Origin: Schistocephalus solidus
Lineage: Eukaryota; Platyhelminthes; Cestoda; Diphyllobothriidea; Diphyllobothriidae
DNA length: 64,000 nt
Direction: 5' to 3'
NCBI GenBank assembly: GCA_017591395.1
Contig: WEDG01000842.1
Location: forward strand, 17,267 to 81,266
Positions 1-25,093 of the stretch are shown here, one piece after another; the first letter of the stretch is position 1, and every line of letters starts with the position of its first letter. A program made the translations under genes and the position numbers. The notes below the pieces were generated by a model, which searched no databases, was not told where the DNA came from, and saw only the letters and a program-made list of their open reading frames with translations.

Positions 1-2
1 CC

Positions 3-353
3 ACCTTCGCCTTCACTACCACCACCACCACCACCACCATCAGCGATGGGGACTCTCTCCTAAGCTGTCCTCAGTGCGGCCGAAAATTCACCTCACGCAT
101 CGGCCTGGTCGGTCACTTGCGAATCCATCGTACAGAGACTGGTGAACCAGTGCCTGGAACACTAACACACGGTAGAGATCACCATCTCCACTGCCCTCAC
201 AGTCCTCGTGCATTCGCATATCACATGGGCCTATGCGGTCACATGCACATCCATGACAGCGGAATTCACCGCAATATATACAACACCGATACCTCATGCA
301 CACCCTCCGGTCCTGGCATTCTTACCGCCACTGCCCCCCCCCCTCTACCATGA
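3..353 (+). mobile_element. LINE-Z 3' coding remnant, two C2H2-type fingers
   Basis: Open frame entering from the left edge. A Thr-rich run (ACC repeats) is followed by a finger CPQC-x12-H-x3-H (residues FTSRIGLVGHLRIH), the linker HRTETGEPVPG, and a second finger in which the second cysteine is replaced (CPHS). The frame ends at a stop at 351-353 after a Pro-rich tail. The same finger and linker recur at 374-600, 4555-5300 and 62,690-63,010, where they follow reverse transcriptase C-terminal sequence. I therefore read this as the C-terminus of a LINE polyprotein, not a host transcription factor. The frame is open but one finger is broken, so it is probably a relic. Confidence 0.7.
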
Positions 354-373
354 ATTACATTCCCCCCCCCCCA

Positions 374-600
374 GCCTCTACCAATTTCTCCTGCCCACAT
401 TGCACCCGCAACTTCAACTCACGAATCGGCCTGGTCGGTCACCTGCAAATCCATCGCACGGAGCCCGGTGAACCAGTGCCTGGGGCTCCGACATACAGTC
501 GACGCGCCCGCCTTCACTGCCCTCACTGCTCCTGCACATTTACACACCGCATGGGACTATTAGGACACTTACGCCCCCACGACAGCCTATGGTAAACCAT
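374..600 (+). mobile_element. LINE-Z 3' coding remnant, second finger pair
   Basis: This reading frame opens at 296 and ends in a stop at 593-595. It carries two intact C2H2 fingers: CPHCTRNFNSRIGLVGHLQIH-like (C-x2-C-x12-H-x3-H), then CPHCSCTFTHRMGLLGHLRPH-like. The linker is RTEPGEPVPGAPTYSRRARL. It overlaps the end of the preceding copy in another frame, so the two pairs are tandem duplicates separated by a frameshift and a C-rich stretch. Both fingers keep all four ligands, unlike the copy just upstream. Confidence 0.65.
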
Positions 601-698
601 CTGAGGCTAAGCCACATCAGCACACATCATCTACACTAATACATAGACAACATCCCTCACAATCATCAAAATGTACCTGATGAGATCACAGTTTCCTA

Positions 699-1043
699 GA
701 AACCGTGGCTTGGAAGTCTACCAATCTGACGTTTACACCAGACCACGCCATCGGCCCAGTGTATGTGTTGTGTGTGTCGAGTGGCTGACCAGTGGACTGG
801 GAGTCAGACGGCGATGGGCTCCTCCATACCCCCTGAGTAAGTAAATCCTAGTGTGTGTGTTATGGGGGCCAGGTCGTGCTGTGGCGAGTGAAGACGGGTA
901 CGCCGACCCATCAGCCAATGCGCCCACTCCCACATCAGACAACTGGCTGGCTCGGATGGTGGTCTGATTGTGGGGGTGGGGGAGAGATTGAAGTCAACAG
1001 CTCAGCGCATTTTCCTCACTATAAACAATCTAAACGCGCTTGA
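699..1043 (+). repeat. R1 repeat (LINE-Z 3' UTR), diverged copy
   Basis: Begins with GAAACCGTGGCTTGGAA and runs through a GTGTGTTGTGTGTG segment and a cgatgggctcctcc stretch. It ends with ctataaacaatctaaacgcgc. The same order of blocks is seen in the better copy immediately downstream (1046-1472) and at 5440-5842. It follows the zinc-finger coding remnant, as R1 does elsewhere in the window, so I take it as the 3' UTR of that LINE. Internal blocks are missing. Confidence 0.55.
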
Positions 1044-1045
1044 AA

Positions 1046-1472
1046 TTATCACGGTGCGCTGACAGCCGTGGCTTGGAATGTTGCCAACTGACGGGATAAC
1101 TCGGGCCGCGTGGTCAGCCCAATGTGTGTTTTGTGTGGAGTGGATAACTGGCGGACTGAGAGTCAGGTTGCAATGGCTCCTTCTTAATGTGGCCTTTATG
1201 GCACTCCCACTCCGTGGAATCCGAGCCAGGTGTGGTGGCACGCCCAGGGGTGGCTCCGGCCGCGCCAGCCACCTGCGCCCTCTCCCATCTCCGGTCTTCT
1301 TGCGTCTGTCTTGACACCAGGCTCAGGTGGGGGAGGAGGAGAGAGTTCGGTAGCTGCAGCGCAAGGCTACTATCACTTTAAACTAAATCACGCGCAAGTC
1401 ACCGTCCCTGCGCCACTTTTCCGTGGAGCATACGATGGACCTCGTCGTAATCGACGGTTGAACTGTCAGGTG
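1046..1472 (+). repeat. R1 repeat (LINE-Z 3' UTR), near-complete copy
   Basis: Reference copy of R1. In order it has ATCACGGTGCGCTGACAGCC; a block with ATGGCTCCTTCTTAATGTGG; GTGTGGTGGCACGCCCAGGG; CTATCACTTTAAACTAAATC; ACCGTCCCTGCGCCACTTTT; and an end near CGACGGTTGAACTGTCAGG. Matching copies lie at 5440-5842, 38363-38497, 61857-62100 and 63011-63250 (plus) and at 20725-20905 and 56682-57071 (minus). Older relatives lie at 2219, 6450, 8117 and 18040. No long open frame is kept between copies. Confidence 0.7.
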
Positions 1473-2215
1473 CCATTGCAAATAGGAATAATATATCATT
1501 TTTACCTTCCTTTCGTTAGGCTTTTCAAACATGTTTTGTTATCAACATTTTTCGAGAGTGACTGAAACATTTTTAACTTCTTTCCCACATTCTCATATCT
1601 ATCCTCGTTCAATTTTCAGCAGCCTTAATATGTTCAGACTTGTGAGTTGAAAAGGGTTCAGATAGACTTGAGGAATCTTGCACTTCTTAAACTGGGATCC
1701 GCTATCTTCTCAGGCGTGCTATCTTTTTTAATTAGTCATCCTCTCCCTTTTGCCTTCTTGAGGGTGATACAGACAACTTTTGTTTCAGGTTTTTCTTAAT
1801 GCAAGTGCAAACCGCATTCGGTATTTTAGGAATCCAAGTAAATCCAGTTGGGTTAACTTAGGTGAGCGATGCCATGCAAAACAAGAGAGCGAGTTTCGCG
1901 TGGCACACGTTAAATTGAATAAAAGTTTTAAAGTTTCGGTTCACACTCTGCTGATGCTGAAAAACACGGCACCATTCTTCCTGCACCAGCTTCCGCACGC
2001 AAGTTATACGTATCGGTTATTCCGCTTTATGTACCTAAATAGACAGGACATTGGTAAGTGGGAGAGGACAGGTGGGTCGATATTGCGGTAGTCTACATCG
2101 GAGTTCTTAAAACAACGATAAAGCGCATCTTAACTATCTTAGTCCTCGACGGCGCGCAACTTGTCGTTACTTCGAAAGCTACCAACAGACCGGGTAAATC
2201 GGTTTTTTTAAGAAG
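1473..2215. other. Unassigned intergenic stretch
   Basis: AT-rich sequence with no conserved coding frame, repeat match or RNA structure that I can recognise. The short open frames here have no family features. Confidence 0.4.
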
Positions 2216-2218
2216 TGA

Positions 2219-2310
2219 GTTCAGCCCGCAATGGCTACTCCTTAATGGGACCGTTAGGCCACTTTACCTTGTCTCAGGTGGAAAAGTATTTTCAGAACTA
2301 AGCCTGTCAC
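2219..2310 (+). repeat. R1-related fragment
   Basis: Contains gttcagcccgcaatggctac followed by tccttaatgggaccgttagg. This aligns loosely with the R1 block ATGGCTCCTTCTTAATGTGG at about 1172. It lies just upstream of a LINE-Z reverse transcriptase remnant, so it may be the tail of another LINE-Z copy. Confidence 0.35.
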
Positions 2311-2334
2311 ACGCGCAGTAGGGATGAAGTTTTC

Positions 2335-4400
2335 CATGTGTCATACGGACATCAGCTACCTGCACAAAAGCCTACACAAAGTCTAAACGGACCGATGACA
2401 ACAAAGCGGCCTTCTACAGATGCCACCGCCTATTGCAGCAACGGCTGTAGGAAATGCAGGACGCCTGAGTGGCTCGCAAGTCCGAGGAGCTCCCAGAGTA
2501 TGTGGACCGCAATGAAATGAAAATCTTTTTCAACTTAATCAGGGGCAACTACTGCTCTTGCATCAAGGGAACCGCACCGCTGCCCAGTTCCGATGGAACA
2601 ATACTTTTGATAGAGAAATCAAAAGTTTGAAGCACTGGGTCGGCCAGTTCAGAAGTATCCTCAACGGCCCATCAGCGATCTCCGACACTGACATCGACGG
2701 GCTAATGGAAATTGACAATGACCTCGATCTCCCGCCTTGCCTATTAGAAACCATCGGTGACGTGTAACTAGTCTCCTGAAGGAAAGCACCGACATCCAAC
2801 GTGATCCCGGCCAAAATCTGTAAGGACGGCAGCCACGGGGTATGGATAAATTTACAACGATATTTCATGAAATTTGGCGCTAAGGAAAGTTTCCTCAAGG
2901 TGTCAAGGATGTGACAATCGTATATCTCTACAAGCCGAAATGGAACCAGCAATTCCGTGATAAGTACAAAGAAATCTCGCTGCGCAACATCGCCGGGAAG
3001 ATATTTACTTGCATTATTATTAATAGTGTTAATAGCCACATATAACGGGGACTGCTCCCGGAAAGCCAATGTGGCTTCAGACTACACCGCGGAACAACTG
3101 ACATCATCTCAGCCACCGGCCAGCTACAAGGAAAGTGCCAAGGGATGTGAAATCACCTCTATATTACCTCTGTTGATCTGCTGGAAGCCTTCGACTTAGT
3201 GAATCGCGATGGACTCAGAACAATCATGCAGAGTTCGGCTGTCCTGAGAGTGTCATGCACATGGTGCACCAGCTCCATAAATAAATGATGGAACGCTTCA
3301 TCGATAACGGGGCAGTCTCCGAAGCAATCACAGTGACCAATGGAGTGAATCAGAGTTAATTAACAGTAGCCACCCTCTCAAGGCTCATGTTATCTGCCAT
3401 GCTGATGGATGCCTAGCGTCATAGTACCCTGAGATTCGCATCGCCTACAGGACTGACCTTCAGCTATTCAATAACCGCTGTACGCAGGCCAAAAAGTGCA
3501 CATCCACGGCTGCTTTCCACGACCTGACCTTCGATGATCATTGCGTACCCAACACCACGACAGAATAGGAAATGCGACGAAGCATGGATGTCTTCGCTGC
3601 CACCTGTGCCAACTTCTGACTGACCATCAACACGAACAAACCAGTGTTTACGCACCAACTGTCACCCAACACGAAATACAACACTCCTCGAATTAATGTC
3701 GACGGAACCCAACTTAAAAACGTGGACATCTACGCCTATCTAGAAGACCCACTGTTGCGCACCATACCAACGACGAAGTTGCGCATCAAATATCCAAAGC
3801 CAGACAGGCCTTCGGCCCGGAGCAAACCTGCGTGCAGAATCGCAACGGCCTTCAAAGGAACGCCAAACTGAAGAGGTACAAGGCCGTCGTCTTTCCGACA
3901 TCCTGGTGTGGAGCAGAGAGCAGGACCGTCTACTCAAATCAAGCCAGGAAATCTCTTTTAACTCAGCTGCCTCAAACTTTTATTGAATTTCAACTGGCAA
4001 GATGGTTACAGACATGGAATTCCGGAGAAGACCGGAATCTTCAGCATCCACGCAATTCTGAGGCACCTGCAGCTGCGATGGACCAGGCAACTTGTGAGGC
4101 TAGACGATGCGTGATTACCCAAATGAATCTTCTACGGAGATGTCACCGAAAGTGTCCAGCGACAAGGAGGACAAAAACGACCCTACAAGGAGACATTGAA
4201 GAAATCTCTGAAGAGACTGCAAATAAACCCGGTGATCTGAGAATACCTCATCCCGGACCGACCGGCCTGGAGCAGAGTCCTGTGGGCTGGTTCAGCAATC
4301 TACGAAGCAAACCGGATCGCATCTACCAAGACTAAAAGGCAGCTCGGAGATCTCAAGCACCTGGGATCCACAGCCTCAATGTCCTACCCCTCTCAAAAGA
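2335..4400 (+). mobile_element. LINE-Z reverse transcriptase, decayed copy (5' truncated)
   Basis: A chain of short frames that together follow a LINE endonuclease/reverse transcriptase. Around 2640-2767 there is SILNGPSAISDTDIDGL and DLDLPPCLLETIG. At about 2890-3010 there is the fingers region with KEISLRNIAGKIF. At about 3050-3090 there is a GLLPESQCGF-like piece. At about 3165-3215 there is SVDLLEAFDLVNRDGL, containing catalytic motif A. At about 3520-3555 the motif C region reads LTFDDHC, where an intact enzyme has FADD. At 3640-3720 there is PRINVDGTQLKNVDIYAYL. At 4060-4330 there is the C-terminal region with GGQKRPYKETLKKSLKRLQI, split by frameshifts. Many stops and frameshifts make it inactive. 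The endonuclease domain is absent. The fingers continue at 4555 after a SINE insertion. Confidence 0.8.
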
Positions 4401-4552
4401 CAGACGAACTTTGCCGACAAAAACAAGAGAAACTGGGAATAACCGTTTCTGGCGTATTAGCCGTCATCAGTCAATCATACTTAATCTCAGGTTCTGCACC
4501 ACGCGAGATTCGAACCCGCGACCTGGTGATTCGAAGTCTAACGCTCTAATCC
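4395..4552 (-). mobile_element. SINE copy 1 (tRNA-derived, hammerhead-like body)
   Basis: Read on the minus strand, it has a tRNA-like head with the B box GGGTTCGAATCTCG. Then come ATTGACTGATGACGGCTAAT and CGCCAGAAACGG, and a tail resembling CTTGTTTTTGTCGGC. The hammerhead-type core CTGATGA lies at 4464-4470 and GAAA at 4446-4449, both intact. Stem I and stem III are degraded here compared with the copies at 7247 and 55027. It sits between the RT C-terminus and the finger region of LINE-Z, so it inserted into that element. Confidence 0.7.
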
Positions 4553-4554
4553 AT

Positions 4555-5300
4555 CTCAACATGTTCACGCTGCCAACACAACTTCCTCGCGCAAGTCGAC
4601 CTCGTCGGACACCTTCGGTCGCAATGCAGCAACAAACCGCTTACTCCAACTTCTGCGTCATCAAGCAGCCTTTAGGCGTCTACTGCGACTTCCACATACA
4701 TTACCGCCGATCACACTCGCAATGCCTCAGCCTCCTTTATCACTATGACATACAACCTCCTTACCACAAACCCCGCGTCGAGTACGGCGACGACTACCAT
4801 CAATACCACCACCATCACCGGAACGATCACCCCGAAGCCCCGTCAACCACCACCGATCCCACTACCAACAATGGAGCTCGATTCAAACTTGTCTTCATTG
4901 CGATCGCACATTCCCCTCATGCATCGACTAGATTGGCCACTTGCGAATCCATCGCACTCTGACCGGCGCACCAATGCCCGGATCCATTACATATACTCAC
5001 GGCATTCACTTCTACTGTCCGCACTGAGCAGACACATTCACGCATTGCATTGGCCTATTCGGTCGCATGCACCTCCACAAAAACGGAGGTCACCACAATA
5101 CCGACATGTAAAACACACCCCGCAGACCCGTAAATCTCTGTATTAAAAATTCTCCATTCACTCACGCGACCGTCAGTAGTAGCCTCACCACCACAACTGA
5201 CTTTACCGCCCCCAAACTATCCTGCCCACATTGCCACCGCTCATACACATAACGCATCGGCCTGGTTGGTCATGTACGAATTTATCGCACAGGCCACACA
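4555..5300 (+). mobile_element. LINE-Z finger domain, decayed, continuation of 2335-4400
   Basis: Starts with a finger CSRCQHNFLAQVDLVGHLRS ending Q-C (C-x2-C-x12-H-x4-C), the form found directly after the RT in this family. A Pro/Thr/Ser/His-rich spacer of ACC and CAT repeats follows. Then come remnants of IGHLRIHRTLTGAPMPG, a broken finger with GLFGRMHLH, and a last CPHCHRSYT-stop-RIGLVGHVRI piece at about 5222-5290. Several frameshifts and stops. R1 follows at 5440, giving the order RT, fingers, R1. Confidence 0.7.
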
Positions 5301-5439
5301 TGATCACATCACACATGACCACGCCCAGCATCAGCCAACGCATGCCGACAAACGACACCTCTCACGTGATTGTGAAGCATGTGCTTTGGGTCCTTCTCCA
5401 TGTGCTTCCTCCGCTTCATGTGTGATCCGAGCCTGAGAC

Positions 5440-5842
5440 TATCACGGTGTGCCAACAGCCATAGCTTGGAAGGTTGGCAGCTGACGATTGAACTCAGACC
5501 TCGCGTTCAGCCCAGTGTGTGTTTGTGTGGAACCGTAAACGGGTGGATTTAGATTCAGACAGCAGTGGTTCCTTCATAATGTGGCCTCCATGGCACTCCC
5601 ACTTCTTGACCTCCGAACCACGCGAGGCGGTACGCTTAATGGCGGCTCCGGCTGCGCCAACCACCTACACCCTCTCCCGCCTCTGGTCTTCTGGAGTTGG
5701 TCATGAAATCGGGCCCAGGTGGCACGGGAGGAGTGTGGTAGGTTCAGGTAAGTCGACTCTCACACGCAAGTCACCGTCCCTGTGCCCACGATGCTGTAGT
5801 GCACACGTTCAGCCATGTCGGGCTATGACGGTCGAACTGTTG
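5440..5842 (+). repeat. R1 repeat (LINE-Z 3' UTR)
   Basis: Begins ATCACGGTGTGCCAACAGCC, matching the R1 start at 1052. It has the blocks TGGTTCCTTCATAATGTGG, CTCCATGGCACTCCCACTTC and caagtcaccgtccctg, and ends near ATGACGGTCGAACTGTTG. It follows the finger region of the LINE-Z copy at 2335-5300, as expected for its 3' UTR. About 30 bases around the TTTAAACTAAATC block are missing. Confidence 0.65.
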
Positions 5843-5849
5843 TGTATAT

Positions 5850-6090
5850 GTTTGTGTCACGCGTAGGTGGCCGTTCCCCCCTGTTAGCCACTGCGTCAGC
5901 ATCCACCACATCCGGTCATCCTGATTTTTTTACTACCGGAAGATGGTGGGCTGTGGAAGAAAGCGCGAGGTAGTCGAAGCACAAGCCTGCTTCGCTATAA
6001 ACAACTTCAAGGGCAAGTCAGCATGACATTCACCTCATGTGTCAGTGCTGGGTCTCGGCGTAAACGAAGGTCGAGCTATCATGGACGGCA
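5850..6090 (+). repeat. Weak R1-like fragment
   Basis: Shares cttcgctataaacaacttca, gggcaagtcagcatgacatt and a later gaaggtcgagctatcatgg with the R1 tail. The match is short and diverged. Confidence 0.3.
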
Positions 6091-6449
6091 GGAGTTACCG
6101 CAAACACACTTCACTTAATTACGCTTGAGTTACAATACCTACTACGATCCGGCGAATGCGGCTTGTCCCTCGGCTGTTTTAAGCAACGCCCCATTTCATT
6201 CGAGCATGAGGAAAACCTGTGCGGATTTTTAAATATTCACATGCGAAGTAAAGACGCGGTGAAGTAAACAGCAATGCAAGGCCTCTGCAACGGCCTTCTA
6301 TCGTAAGTGCTTTAAGATCCAATGCTCTGCAACCAGAGACCAAGACGGCCCAGTGTTATAAAGGATTATGATCATAGCAACGGTCCATTTATTTGTTTCT
6401 GGAGCCCTGCAAGTACGAGGACCCATTACTTGGACCGAAGCGTGACCGA
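6091..6449. other. Unassigned intergenic stretch
   Basis: No coding, RNA or repeat signal recognised. Confidence 0.35.
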
Positions 6450-6665
6450 CTCAAAGATGCTAGCAATATTCGTGACTATAGCACGCTTATGTGCGATCCT
6501 AGACTCCTAGTCTAGAACCAGTTCGCGTGGAATCACGGTCCAGTAAGTGTACGGTGGGCGTAGGCAACGGTTCGACCTCCAGTAATTCCGAATTGATCTT
6601 ACCAGTAAAAGCCGGTCGGCGGAGATGGTGAGGTAGGCGCTATAAGGGTTGATTTTATTTTAAAC
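6450..6665 (+). repeat. Diverged direct repeat, first copy (old R1 relative)
   Basis: Pairs with 8117-8350. Shared segments in the same order are ggaatcacggtccagta, gtgtacgg, cagtaat and ggtgaggtaggcgctaa/tataag, followed by an A/T-rich ttataaacac-like end. The second copy also carries cgcaatgtatccttaatgta, linking the pair to the R1 block ATGGCTCCTTCTTAATGTGG. Probably two old copies of an R1 subfamily. Confidence 0.5.
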
Positions 6666-7246
6666 ATACAGGAGAGCTCAGGGGAATACTGGGAACATCC
6701 AATTTTGGTGACCAACCAGGTACCATCAGTCCTTCCCCAAGAACCAAGCTTTTTCCAAGGGGTGAATTGTGGAAAACGAACCCGATTCTTAACCTAACGA
6801 GAAGCTGCTAGCCGCATTCACAAGGTGTTGATACAGCCTGCTGTTCCTATAATTGTACTATTATTGTCTGTGATATCCTGCTTCGGCTGATCTAGGGAAC
6901 AATATGTACTCCATTACGCAGCGACGCATACCAATCGTCAAGAGCCCAACAGACAGTTCCGTGCCTTGGGGGACCGTGCAAAGGCAGCTTATAAGCTTCA
7001 CGTGTTTCAGTCAAACAGAGACGCATGAAGAGTGGCGACGCTTAACTTCTAGGTAGACGAATAATGTACCCAAACAACCTGTTATTTTTTTTCGATGACC
7101 CGCGATGTCCTCGTGGCACCGTTGCAATGAGTTCATCAATCGCGTTACGGGACCTACTAGTCCCGTTGCACTTAAGGAATTGAGATAGTCCCGTGGACAA
7201 TCGTTTAACAACTAGTAATACGTACAGAGCAGGAATACCGAACGTG

Positions 7247-7385
7247 GTTAGATCATTGGAAATCTAACAAACAGAACGCGGACTCGGGCCTCAGGAGTTG
7301 CAAAAACCCGAGGTTGGGTATGGCTGGCTGATAACGGCTAACAAGCCAGAAATTGCCATCCCGGTCTCCTTTGTCTTTGGCAGTA
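7247..7385 (+). mobile_element. SINE copy 2 (hammerhead-like body)
   Basis: The head is diverged (attggaaatctaacaaac to caaaaacccgaggt). The body from 7315 is GGGTATGGCTGG, then CTGATAA (core with G8 changed to A), CGGCT-AACA-AGCCA, GAAA, TTGCCAT, C and CCGGTCTCC. It ends ctttgtctttggcag. The 6-bp stem I (GGCTGG at 7322-7327 with CCGGTC at 7361-7366) is intact. The tail CTTTGTCTTTG matches the copy at 55027. Confidence 0.65.
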
Positions 7386-8116
7386 GTCATTCTCTGAGCT
7401 CAGACTGTTCCATACGGGATGAAAGCGGAGAACTACATCCAAGGGTTACTTTCAGGCAACACGGATCAAACATCTTTAGTCCTTACTCGACTATCGCATG
7501 CACGGAGCAGCATTCAAAACCGCACTGGAATACTGGTCGGATAGATACCCGCACGAAGATCTGAACGAGGACGCAGAGATCGCGTTGCGTCCACAGAGCA
7601 CTAAGGCGTGTGAAAACCTTACGAGCGACGTCCATTCGCACGCGTATGCCCTGTGCGTTCGGCAACAATCAAGTGCCGAGATATTTGAAACTACCGCTTC
7701 ATTAGACTGATGCCTGTTCATCCCGAGAGGTGTCTTCTCCTGGTCAGATAGGAAAGTTTGAAGCGTTCATATCCGAACCAACCAGTTTTGACCTCGTTCT
7801 CGCGAAGTACAATTTTACCTCTCAGGCCCAGTTACGTGTGAATTCTGGAGTTCACAGGTCACAACTGTAGGAGCTGATGCAAGGATTAAGATCACCAGGC
7901 AGCTTCAGAAGTGGTTAAAAGATTGAAGAAAACTCCTTTACGACACAGGCACTGGAGTGCTTCAAGTTAACGACTTGATTTATTTCGAAATTGTCACAGA
8001 CATGGGAGAGGGAAGTGAGGTCGTTTCAGTTAGAACTTAGCGCTCGGCCAACTTCAGACACCGATATCTGTAAAGTTGCCAAAAATGGGAGATCTCAGTC
8101 CTAATCAGCACTGCAG
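7386..8116. other. Unassigned intergenic stretch
   Basis: Short overlapping frames exist on both strands at about 7490-7710 but show no domain or family signature. I see no repeat match. Confidence 0.35.
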
Positions 8117-8350
8117 GTCAGACCGCAATGTATCCTTAATGTAGCCGCTATGGCACGGTTATGTGATACCCGAGACACCTAATCTAGAAACAGTTTGTGT
8201 GGAATCACGGTCCAGTACGTGTACGGAGAGCATAGACACCGATTAAAGCCTTCAGTAATCCCTGAGTTTGTCTTGTGAGTAGAAAACGTAATCATATGAG
8301 AGGGTGAGGTAGGCGCTAAGAGTCGGTTTCGTTATAAACACATTAAATGG
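8117..8350 (+). repeat. Diverged direct repeat, second copy (old R1 relative)
   Basis: Partner of 6450-6665, about 1.67 kb downstream in the same orientation. It starts cgcaatgtatccttaatgta, includes ggaatcacggtccagtacgt and gggtgaggtaggcgctaaga, and ends with cgttataaacacattaaatg, like R1 tails. Confidence 0.5.
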
Positions 8351-8900
8351 CAAGCCACTATCGTGCTCTGTTCGAAACACTGTTGGATCCCATCGCTTGA
8401 AGCCGTCAAAATAACGGAATTCCATTCTCACCCATCCCATAGGATAAGAAGCAAACAGAAAAAAAACCAAACACAACCCATTTACGTACTAAAAAGAGGC
8501 CAAAAGAAATGGGGTAGTTTCATAATTCTTTGTCCTAGAGGAGGCAAGAGGACCGAGTGGACGCTGGTAGACTGTCAAACAGACGCACAGCACGTAAGCG
8601 CTGGGGGGAAGACAGCTGATCTGATGTTGCCGTCAACAAAGGCCAGTTATCTGTAAGGGTACCAAAGCATGAAGCATGCGCACGCACACCGAAAAAGGAT
8701 GAAAGAAGTGAGGCTCTCGAATGAATGCAAGAAGGCGACAATGCTGCGTCTCACGCGGACTGGACAAACAGACGATTTTTTAGACAGCTTTGGGTGCGAG
8801 CGCGAGGTGGTCAAGGAGTGAGGGCGCTAACCTGCTTGACCAGTCAGACTGGTACCGTCAGATCCACCTGGACTTGGAAGGTAGGGCGTGGTGCAGTATA
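8351..8900. other. Unassigned intergenic stretch
   Basis: No gene recognised. Purine-rich towards the right end, leading into the GGA tract. Confidence 0.35.
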
Positions 8901-9336
8901 GAGGAGGAGGAGGAGTAGGGGAGGGAGGAGGGAGGAGGAGGAGGAGGGACGAGGGGGGACGAGGGGGGAGAAGGAGGAGGGAGGAGGGAGGAGGAGGAGG
9001 AGGAGGAGGAGGGAGGAGGGAGGGAGGGAGGAGGGGGGAGGAGGAGGGGGATGAGGAGGGGGGAGGAGGAGTAGGAGGAGGGGAGGGGAGGGAGGAGGAG
9101 GAGGAGGAGGAGGAGGAGGAGGAGGAGGAGGAGGAGGGAGGAGGAGGAGGAGGAGGAGGAGGAGGGAGGAGGAGGAGGAGGAGGAGGGAGGGAGGAGGGA
9201 GGAGGAGGAGAGGAGGAGGAGGAGGAGGAGGAGGGAGGAGGAGGAGGAGGAGGAGGAGGAGGAGGAGGAGGAGGAGGAGGAGGAGGAGGAGGAGGAGGAG
9301 GAGGAGGAGGAGGAGGAGGAGGAGGAGGAGGAGGAA
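8901..9336 (+). repeat. Long GGA/GGGA homopurine microsatellite
   Basis: About 436 bases of almost pure G and A on the plus strand, with only a few T residues (for example gagtag, gatgag). The left part mixes GGAGGGA units; the last ~95 bases are an uninterrupted (GGA)n run. Frames through it would encode only Glu/Gly/Arg runs and are not genes. Such tracts can form triplex or G-quadruplex structures and are prone to length change. Confidence 0.95.
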
Positions 9337-10217
9337 CCTACAATGGCGGTATTATCATAGGGCGGGAGATTATGCTGTCAACGGGGCTCGAAATAGGCAA
9401 TCGAAACCTACATTTACGCGACCTTGCGAAAGCAATTGCTTATTTCCGGTCACTTACACAATGATTCGTATCTGGAGGTTGAACTTAGAGGCACAATTTG
9501 GACAGGTAAAAAACGGGAGGAGACGGGTAAGCAGTCAATCACCGGCAGCAGAAACGTGCGTAAAACTCGTCTAAAATCCCATCATGCAGTCACAATGACT
9601 GTCAAGCGAGAAATGAGAGGGGCATAAGGAAGGACCAGAAAGAAGTACTTCGAATGTTTTGGGTGGAAAGAGTAAAAAAAGAAAAACAGGGCGATGAAAC
9701 TACCCAGTGGAATTAGGGAGGGAGGGGGGTGTGGGAGCGGCAACTGAGAGACAAATCACAGCAACGTATTTACACCAAGTTAGAAGGGTGTCTGAAGAGA
9801 CGAAAAGGGGTAGGAGTGGACTGAAAGCGCCATGTCTGTCTTGCCTTTTCCAGGCTGCCAATCGGCTAAGAAGAGTGCTCAGAGGATCAGGCACCCATTG
9901 TCGCCCTAGGAACTCTTTGCGTTAACTAGTTTCATCCACCGTCGTGAAGGGTGCCTCGCGAAGCACGAGGCCAAACAACAATGGTCGCGGAGACGTGGTA
10001 AGTTACCAGCAGGCATGAGGGCCAGTTTCTAGCAGACTTCCACAAAGACTCGCGTCAGTGGGGCGGGGGGCAGTGTGGGCGGAAGTGGGGTTTGGGGGAT
10101 CGGGAAAATAAAATAATTAGATCAAAGTACGCTCTTAAGCTGAATTTTATATGCAGAGTTTGTCGTAGACATTTAAACAGGCGTGTTCTCGGAAGGGCGT
10201 TCTTGTTCACATCACGG
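9337..10217. other. 3' flank of the Rab gene (unassigned)
   Basis: Sequence downstream of the Rab stop codon, read on the minus strand. No second gene recognised. I see no perfect AATAAA on the minus strand within the first ~250 bases. A TATAAA-type variant occurs near 10,146-10,151. Confidence 0.35.

Positions 10218-25093
<14,876 letters not shown>

Noticed and set aside
670..705. CCTGATGAG followed by GTTTCCTAGAAAC at the start of an R1 copy
   Set aside because: The GAAAC belongs to a small palindrome, and no stem II or stem I partner exists. Other R1 copies do not conserve it.
8888..9574. 228-codon open frame rich in Glu, Gly and Arg
   Set aside because: It is the translation of the (GGA)n microsatellite and changes composition with frame. 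No initiation context or domain.
9700..9925. Overlapping 64- and 72-codon frames on both strands
   Set aside because: No family features, no splice or start context, and mutually overlapping. Treated as chance frames.
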